Positions 57,491 through 64,000 of a stretch of DNA of 64,000 nt are shown here, piece by piece (positions within the stretch are counted from its first letter, which is position 1; every line of letters starts with the position of its first letter). The translations under genes and the position numbers were made by a program. Under the pieces are notes generated by a model. That model was not told where the DNA came from, made no database searches, and saw nothing but the letters and a program-made list of their open reading frames with translations. The stretch comes from Branchipolynoe longqiensis (lineage: Eukaryota; Annelida; Polychaeta; Phyllodocida; Polynoidae), in assembly GCA_030323885.1 (NCBI GenBank), contig CM059190.1:81584709-81648708 (forward strand), written 5' to 3'.

Positions 57491-57537
57491 CGCCGGCACA
57501 CAAGGTATGCCTGTCACAGTGTCAGCCACCGCCTGTA
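57491..57537 (+). repeat. Second copy of exon 11 end and donor
   Basis: cgccggcacacaaggtatgc and ctgtcacagtgtcagccac repeat 56,929-56,978, including the donor GT. Confidence 0.88.
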
Positions 57538-57837
57538 CACCGCTACCGGACAGATGGAGAGCTGCAGAGCTCATAGGCGTAGTCATTAGACATTGCCTTT
57601 ATTCCTGTTAAAATAGGTTATTTCCCTGGTTTAAAAAAAAAGTTTATTTGTTGTTGATTGGAGTGGCAATGGGTATATTTAATAATAAGTTATGTGATGT
57701 ATAACGACACATAAGGGTTAATTATTATTAATATTTTTTATACTCCGTAAGACCAACACTGTACTCGTGGCTCCACCTTCCCTCCTCGCCTCACCGGATG
57801 TAGACCAGTGTCAGCCGCACCGGAAAATGTTATCTCT

Positions 57838-57935
57838 TAATATATATATATATATAAATATATATATAAATATATAGTATAGTTATAAATATATATATAA
57901 ATATATATATAATTATATATATAAATTATATATTT
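57838..57935. repeat. AT-rich microsatellite
   Basis: tatatataaa units over ~95 bp. Confidence 0.9.
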
Positions 57936-58093
57936 GGATAGTTATAAGCCCGTTATCGCCTCTCTAGGGCCGCCTCCTCTCCTCCCCCCGCCCCCTATCC
58001 GGGGGGTGGGGGTACTGGCATGCACCGCTCCACCCCCTATGCGGGGCTTGACACTCCACCCACTCGGAAGTTGTTTTTTTAATAAAGGATATA

Positions 58094-58340
58094 TAAATGA
58101 AGAGTTCAGGTGCAAAACCATATAAATTCAAATCCAGAAATGGAGATAAGCATTGGAATCAAACCTTCAAAAGGTGTTTTTTTTTTATATTCCTACTCTT
58201 CTGTTCTTTGCTCCATAACCATGGGATCATATGAATAAATGGAATTAGTGAGCCGTAAAATTATTTGTAGGTAAAGATTTGTTATTTAAACTACATTTTT
58301 GGATTGGCGTTTACGTGTATTTGTGCCTGAACTCTTCAAA
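58094..58340. mobile_element. MITE with GAGTTCAGGCGCAAAA inverted ends, copy 1
   Basis: gaagagttcaggtgcaaaac at left and tgtgcctgaactcttcaaat at right. Confidence 0.85.
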
Positions 58341-58388
58341 TATATATATAGCTTACATATATGGTCTTCATATATATTTAATATATAT

Positions 58389-58630
58389 ATGAAGAGTTCA
58401 GGCGCAAAACCATGTAAATGCTGATCCAAAAATGGAGATAAACATTGGAATCAAACCTACAAAAAGTAAAATTTTGTATATTCCTCCTTTGTTGTTCATT
58501 GCTCCATAACCAGATGATCATATGAAAAGTGGAATTAGTGGGAATTAAGATTATTTTCAGGGAAAAATCTTTTATTTAAACCACATTTTTGGATTGGCGT
58601 TTATGTGGTTTTGCACCTGAACTCTTCATA
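58389..58630. mobile_element. MITE with GAGTTCAGGCGCAAAA inverted ends, copy 2
   Basis: gaagagttcaggcgcaaaac at left and ttgcacctgaactcttcata at right; same orientation as copy 1 and separated by ~50 bp of AT repeat. Confidence 0.87.
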
Positions 58631-58734
58631 TAAATATATATATATATATATAATATATAGGGCAGATAGTGTACAGAAGGAAGACAATGCAATATTAGTG
58701 GGACGAGTAAATATATTGTCTTGCAAACTAACTG

Positions 58735-58945
58735 AGAGCGGGACGTAGCTCAGGCGGTAGTGTCTCTACCTGTGAAGGTGTCGATCATCCTATCGATCCT
58801 GCTCCAGGAGTAGCTTATGTGGCAGCGGCGGGTTTCCTCCAAAGAAATATGTCAGAATGACCATATGTTTGACATCCTATAGCCGATGATATGGAAATCA
58901 ATGTGCTCTAGCAGCATCATTAAATAAAACAAGCTTTACTTCTAA
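58735..58945 (+). repeat. SINE-C copy, internally deleted
   Basis: Head gggacgtagctcaggcggta joined directly to the 3' half (agtagcttatgtggcagcgg ... ttaaataaaacaagctttac). Confidence 0.85.
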
Positions 58946-59039
58946 CTTAGGAAGCTATTTCCTATTTGAAGGCAAAGGCTTCCCTTTAACTATGCCTTCT
59001 GCTAGGTGATAAGATTATTTTATATCAAAGAGTGGGGAA

Positions 59040-60110
59040 TTGTGCAGAGGGAGATATGCACTATTAGTTTGCAAAGACAATGTACACCAAGACGTGCCAA
59101 CTCAGCACTTTCTTATAGAATTTCTGAAATAATCATGCTGTGGCTCCATCCCATGGCAAACAAGGTGCATTGTCTTTTTTATTTGTTAAATTTTTGTTTT
59201 ATTGAGGCTGTATTTATACTCTCCATAGCATATAAGCCGGGTACCCAGGCTTGTTTTCAATGCTGGCCAGTTGTAGCGTTGGTGTTATCTTACCACACAG
59301 TAGCTGCTGATAAGTTATTTGATTGCCTGCATTTCAGTAGCAGATAGATAATTGGTTGGTATGGTTAGTAGCCTATGTTAGATTTTTTGGATTTTCTTGG
59401 CATATATGTATTATATTTAGTTCTACTCTTATTATTAGGCTAGCCTACTCCTATTTACATATCATGGGCTTGTACGTAGCTGTGTGGTGTGTTATCTGGC
59501 TACTTCTGGCATGGTTACCTTCCATTGGGTGTCCCTCTGGTGGGCTGTGACATATCAAATGCACCTTTGCAATGCAGCTTAGTGGGGGTTTCCGAGCCTT
59601 ATTTTGCACAGATATTTTTTGTAAGTTTTTAGGTCAGGAATTTGTCATTCCTTTACCGTTTGGGCATTCCACACCTTGGCAGCCATTTCCAGCGTGCTTC
59701 TCTCATGAGCTTTTATTTGACTTCTGGTAGCCCTTTGTGGTTTTGTTAGGGGTTTATTGTTTTTGATTAGGTGGAGTAGTAGTTTTCATACTAGGACATA
59801 ATCACAAAGTTTATTTATGTCTGGCACAGATTGAAGTGCTTAAAGTATGTTTCACATTTACTATACTATAATATTGTTTTCATTATTAATATTAGGAGAT
59901 AATACATTGTAATTGTCATACATTGTCTTTGAGGGTACAGCAGTCAGAGTGGGCTAGGGAACATGTCCCCTTGTTTCAATGGTTCAGCAGTCAGGCTGGG
60001 CTAGGGAACCTGTCCAATTACCTTGTTTGCTGTATTTCATGGGAAAGTGCTGAGTGGCGCGTCTTATTGTACATTGTCTTTGCTATTCGTTAGCTGTGAG
60101 AGGGAGGAAA
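59040..60110. mobile_element. ~1-kb segment with inverted ends
   Basis: gcaaagacaatgtacaccaa-gacgtgccaactcagcactt near 59,080 is mirrored near 60,050-60,095; the interior has no recognisable coding. Confidence 0.5.
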
Positions 60111-60194
60111 GTGGCGCCACCTGGCCAACTGCTGCTAGTGAGGGATAAGCGCCAGTTCTGGATAGTGACCGCTTATGGAACTAACTACCTACCT

Positions 60195-60650
60195 AGGGGC
60201 GTAATCGATTAATCAACTCGCGCACATCCTACAGACTCGGGCTGAATAATCGAATACACTTCTCCATGCACGGGGTGGAAAAAATGGTGGCTTAATCCAA
60301 AACCTTTTTTTTTAAATAACTGATATAACTACAGCAAAAGAGGATTTAGAGTATTTTATGATTGCATAGTTTAGTTATATTTCCATTTCATTAATCTGGG
60401 TTATTACAAAAAGAAAACCATGTAGGACTGGTACTGGTAGCTATTACCCTGCAGGACGGTACCAGCACAAATGTGACGTCATCATTCCTAGCCACCCCCT
60501 GCCAGGATGTGGGTTACTGGGGTCGGGCCTTTTTGCACACGGCACGTGTTTTTGTCAACTCCACTCGTGGTGTTCGATTTGAAATTCTAGCAACTTGGGT
60601 GGCCCGATTCGCCCATGTCGTGTTAATCGAATACGGCCTAGGTGGCTGAA
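60195..60650. repeat. Possible foldback element with CCTAGG-CGTA ends
   Basis: cctacctaggggcgtaatcgattaa at left and an approximate inverse (taatcgaatacggcctaggtgg) at right, both containing the attcgatta-type motif. Confidence 0.35.
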
Positions 60651-61011
60651 CTTCCATTCGTAAATAATACTTACATATTGCATTCGTTATTCTCATGATG
60701 ATTTTAGATGTTAGTTATTGTTAATTATGTGATTTCAAAATGGTTAGGAACCTATGTGACATTATTTACATTTTGTGATGGTGATGTTAATTTTCTTGAA
60801 AAAAAAAAATACAAAGAAAACAAGAAAAAGAAAGAAAATCTTGAGTTATTGACGAGGGGGTATATAATTATGGTGGTGGGTGGGATTTGGGCGACATTTA
60901 CAATGGTTGCATTTTTTTTAATCGGGTGGATGGGGCCGGGGGGGGGGGATACCTGAAAAAGCATTTTTACAACGTTTAAGCACTGGTCTTCGAGCCATTG
61001 TTGGTAAAGTT

Positions 61012-61420
61012 ATTTACATTCACCCCGTACTTGCAGTAGGGGTTAAGAACAACCCATTAGAAAAAGTGGTAAATGGCTGGTTAAATGAAATGAGCACATA
61101 CATTCTAAATTTAAGGAGCAAAATATATTCTTCACATATATCTTAATATTTACCCGCTACTTTTGATTTGAAAAATATAATAAAACGTGTAGTTTAATAG
61201 TATTTAAAAGTCAAATTGACAGCATTCTGTGGTCGCCATCTTGTCTTTTTGCATTCTCTCAAATTTCACCAACCCTGTGCCGATATAAGTAACCATTGAA
61301 TAGTGGAACCAGGAATTCCACTTCCTGTTCAATACTAAAGCAATTTTCACTCATATTTAGACTACGTTGTCATCCACCGCTACTCTGGGTAGGGAGGGCT
61401 ATTTTATCTAACCACCCAGG
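61012..61420. mobile_element. MITE with ATTCACCCC inverted ends
   Basis: attcaccccgtacttgcagt at left; interior is the inverse of 17,351-17,745 (ttaaatgaaatgagcacata). Right end degraded. Confidence 0.7.
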
Positions 61421-61869
61421 GGCTCGGGAATGTAAGTGATAATATAGCTTACACAATTAAAAGAAATTTCAAGATTTTCATTTTTTTATATTTCTTTAAG
61501 TATTATTGCCCAAACCAACTGGATGCATACATAAGCTATGTTCATGGGGTAACTGTGTCGTTTTGCAATATTCACGTTGTAGCCGTCAAATGGCAGGCAA
61601 CATGGTCAGCACATTGCTGCTATGATGCGTAGGAGTTCGCTAGTTGTATGCGATGCCCTGCAGCTGTCGGTATGTTAGCCAGGTTTACCATTTTGCACTC
61701 TTCTATAACCAGGTGGCGGATGATGGTACTAACAAGAAGAGGGGGGGGGGGGTGAGTGGGGGGGGGGGTGGAAGATACACAGTGTCTAATCATATGTTGC
61801 TCACTTCTACCTGTGTATGTAATATTTCACTTGGGGGTCGGTGAGTGTATCTCACGAGATCTATTACCC

Positions 61870-62185
61870 TGGCAGACACGGTGGCCTAATCAGTAGAGCG
61901 CAGGCCTCGCATGCGGAAGGTCAGGAGTTCAGTTCCCAGTCGAGTCAAACTAATGACTTTAAAATTTATACTTGTCACTTCCTAGCCTGGTGCTTGGCAT
62001 TAATAGGATAAGGCACAGACTGGTTAGCTCAGTGTCAGGAGAATGTGAGTGGGATATCGAGTCATGGTGCCAGCGACCTGATTTCCCAGCACATGCACGG
62101 CTGCCATGAGTGTGCACTGTCACAAGTCGGTACCCATCCTGATATGACCTTAGATGTTGCCAGGGCATAAAACTCCAACAAAGAA
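61870..62185 (+). repeat. SINE-A copy, full length
   Basis: Head gacacggtggcctaatcagt, B-box region, body and tail ttgccagggcataaaac. Confidence 0.88.
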
Positions 62186-62229
62186 ATAAACAAACGTATC
62201 ACCCTCGAATACTAAGTATCAGACTTACA

Positions 62230-62475
62230 ATTACAAATATCCAGGTAAGGCACTTACTTCCATTACGTACACCAGGCAGGTTCGACGCCACACGGTGTTA
62301 AAACAACCAGGAACATTATGTTTAAAACCACACTCATATCCATACATTATTTGCCATTTCGAGGCTAGCGTGCTAACCATTAAGCTATCTAGCATCCCAG
62401 TTAGAAGCACCCTCCCCATGCCTACCTGTGTACGTGGCATTTCAACTGGGAGTGTTGAGTGTAGCTCCCTATGTA
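62230..62475 (-). repeat. tRNA-like repeat
   Basis: Minus strand shows atagcttaatggttagcacg; the adjacent acctgtgtacgtggcatttc block recurs near 61,808. Confidence 0.4.
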
Positions 62476-62859
62476 TTTATGTATGTGTAAACACCACAAT
62501 TGAAAGTGATAAAAACAAGGGAAGTCACATGACTTACTGTCCGTATCTAGCGGCAAAAACAATTCATCAGACTTAACCGATATGGGCAGCATAAATACAC
62601 CATCACCAAAAAATAATATGAAAAAATATAAGCAACATATTCTGATTGATTTCCGGTCTTCTTTACATAGAGGATCGTGCTTTTTAAATCCAGTACATGC
62701 TTCGGTGGAGCAGATAATTTAACTAATGCAATTATCATAATGCGTTTGCTATATTAACCTTGCAATGAACTGCACAGCCACGCCTTATTTATTTAATTCA
62801 GCATTTGTTTGTGCAGTATAATATTGACTCTCACGTTAAAGTATTCTTGTTAAAATACC

Positions 62860-62915
62860 GTCCTGATATGACCTTAGATGTTGCCAGGACGTAAAACTCC
62901 AACAACCAACCAACT
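62860..62915 (+). repeat. SINE-A tail fragment
   Basis: cgtcctgatatgaccttaga through caacaaccaacc. Confidence 0.75.
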
Positions 62916-63017
62916 ATTAGTGGGTTTTTTAGGGCAGGCATACTAGAAGCCCCATCAAACATTATAATATGCATAGGTACATGTATTGCGCCATTGAATA
63001 CATAATATACCATAAGT

Positions 63018-63020
63018 TTA

Positions 63021-63073
<53 letters not shown>

Positions 63074-63110
63074 AAATATAAATATATATAAATATATATA
63101 TATAAATAAT
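63018..63110. repeat. GT/TA microsatellite
   Basis: (GT)n followed by (TA)n and taaatata units. Confidence 0.9.
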
Positions 63111-63479
63111 GCTGTAGAAATAATATGCATTTTCAATACAATATATAGTGTGTACTATATGCTACATATAATGTTCCATATATGGTGCATATTGTGCGTG
63201 GGAAGGGAATTAGCACACATTTGTAATAGACATATATCTGGTGTTATATTTTTTACTTTTTCTTGTCCACTTCTTTCTGAACCAGTTCACCTGCGAATAC
63301 TTCAAAGTATTATATTCATATATGTAGTATATAATTTAGTATGTGGATATAACTACCGGCAGCCCCTTAATGTTTCTCTCTGACCATCTTAACCTCTCTG
63401 TTATACACACCCATATATATATATATATATATTAAAAGCATGTGACCATATCCTTAACACTGCACAACCTACACTGCAG

Positions 63480-63875
63480 GATGTGACTGCAGGGGGCGCT
63501 GCGAGCCATCCTTACCAGTACTATGACCAACGCACGAAGGAGAAGGACATAGCCCCGAAGGGTAGCAACAAGTCCAAAGGTGGCGGCACCAAGGGGGACG
63601 CCGCGCAAACGCCCAACAATGCCAAGGGCGACAAGTTGCTCAACAAGGGCAAGTTTGCCCCTGTCACTGTCTTCAAGCCGAAGAACCTCACCTTCAACTT
63701 CATCAAGTCCGGCTACCGACCCCGCAACCGGCGCCGGCTGACGCTGGCCGGCCGGAGCACGGACTCAAGCAAATCCCTCACTCACTCACAGTCACTTGAA
63801 TTCCTCGACTTTGTCGACTTGTTCCGAGCGTTCAGCTTGCGGTGTCGGAAGGACATCAAGGATCTGTTTGAGCAG
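63480..63875 (+). CDS. PLCE1: PLCE1-like exon 12: linker and start of EF-hand region
   Basis: 132 codons, phase 0/0, acceptor caacctacactgcag, donor gtgagt. The first ~60 residues are low complexity and rich in Lys, Gly and Ser. Then come KNLTFNFIKSGYRPRNRRRL, and SLEFLDFVDLFRAFSLRCRK followed by DIKDLFEQ, which matches human [25 protein letters not shown], the conserved entry to the PLC-epsilon EF hands. The gene continues past the window with EF hands, X/Y catalytic boxes, C2 and RA domains expected. Confidence 0.94.
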
Positions 63876-64000
63876 GTGAGTTTGTGAAGTTTTTTTATTT
63901 TATTATTTTATTTTATATATTTTATTTTATATATTTTATTTTATTTATTCCATTTATTCTATTCATTCATTCTATTCATTGTACAACACAATCAAGGACA
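63876..64000 (+). other. Start of intron 12
   Basis: Donor gtgagt followed by TTTTA/TTTAT-rich sequence to the window edge. Confidence 0.85.

Larger units (their letters stand above)
56943..63479 (+). other. Intron 11 of the PLCE1-like gene
   Basis: 6.5 kb with foldback elements, SINEs and AT tracts. 57,540-57,830, 59,380-59,940 and 60,670-61,000 show nothing recognisable. Confidence 0.8.
23075..63875 (+). other. PLCE1: Phospholipase C epsilon (PLCE1-like) gene, internal part, 12 coding exons
   Basis: Twelve exons joined at GT/AG sites give 984 codons with no stop, and every exon-exon phase matches. PLC epsilon hydrolyses phosphatidylinositol 4,5-bisphosphate and carries a CDC25 RasGEF domain (reported to act on Rap1) and C-terminal Ras-association domains, so it links small GTPases to calcium/PKC signalling at membranes. 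Seen here: FERM F2-F3 (residues 1-275 of this assembly), RasGEF (about 280-548), PH-like region (548-803), linkers, and the start of the EF-hand region (about 950-984). The RasGEF, PH-like and EF-start segments match human PLCE1 from memory block by block (RFNEVSSWVT, CWNMGN, CKVVPF, GGRKW, RKDIKDLFEQ). The start codon, FERM F1 lobe and all catalytic PLC domains are outside the recognised part. The gene identity is firm from exon 6 onward; that exons 1-5 belong to the same transcript is inferred from phase and order. Confidence 0.9.

Noticed and set aside
59006..59550. Hydrophobic plus-strand frames suggesting small membrane proteins
   Set aside because: Located in T-rich repeat-like sequence inside intron 11 with no splice, start or homology support.

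Overview
The window is nuclear DNA from an invertebrate animal. It holds the middle of one large, intron-rich, plus-strand gene, set in dense transposon-derived sequence. The gene is an ortholog of phospholipase C epsilon (PLCE1). Twelve GC-rich coding exons lie between 23,075 and 63,875. All have GT/AG borders and matching phases, and together they give 2,952 nt (984 codons) without a stop. The gene is open at both ends: exon 1 here starts at a splice acceptor and exon 12 ends at a splice donor. Introns and the 23 kb before the first exon are AT-rich and full of repeats. The species cannot be fixed. The mix of tRNA-derived SINEs, one of which resembles a family I associate with molluscs and other marine invertebrates, together with intron-rich genes, fits a lophotrochozoan or a non-vertebrate deuterostome.

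Protein layout. Exons 1-5 (23,075-47,265) encode a talin-type FERM region: the F2 lobe, interrupted by a basic/Gly-rich insert, and the F3 (PTB-like) lobe. Exons 6-9 (48,325-52,996) encode a CDC25/RasGEF domain closely matching the one in PLCE1. Exon 10 (53,968-54,733) encodes the acidic linker and the PH-like domain of PLCE1. Exon 11 (56,796-56,942) is a basic linker. Exon 12 (63,480-63,875) is a low-complexity linker that runs into the conserved start of the EF-hand region. The catalytic X and Y boxes, C2 and RA domains must lie beyond 64,000. The FERM module joined in phase to the PLC-epsilon RasGEF is the most unusual feature: as I recall it, human PLCE1 has no talin-like FERM.

Region by region. 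1-23,074: no exon recognised; SINEs, MITEs, a truncated non-LTR retrotransposon (8,815-10,685), LINE fragments, C-rich and AT-rich simple sequence. 23,075-63,875: the gene. Its introns hold at least four SINE families, TIR elements of pogo-like, PIF/Harbinger-like, hAT-like and TTAA-target type, a Ty3/gypsy integrase remnant, a 46-bp minisatellite, and a small transposon-like transcription unit near 32-33 kb. 63,876-64,000: start of the next intron.

Mobile elements repeatedly touch exon borders. Three exons have their 3' end and splice donor duplicated: exon 2 (tandem triplication), exon 7 (a SINE whose 14-bp target duplication spans the junction) and exon 11 (two copies around a ~510-bp insert). 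Elements also end within about 15-60 bp of the acceptors of exons 2, 6, 10 and 11.
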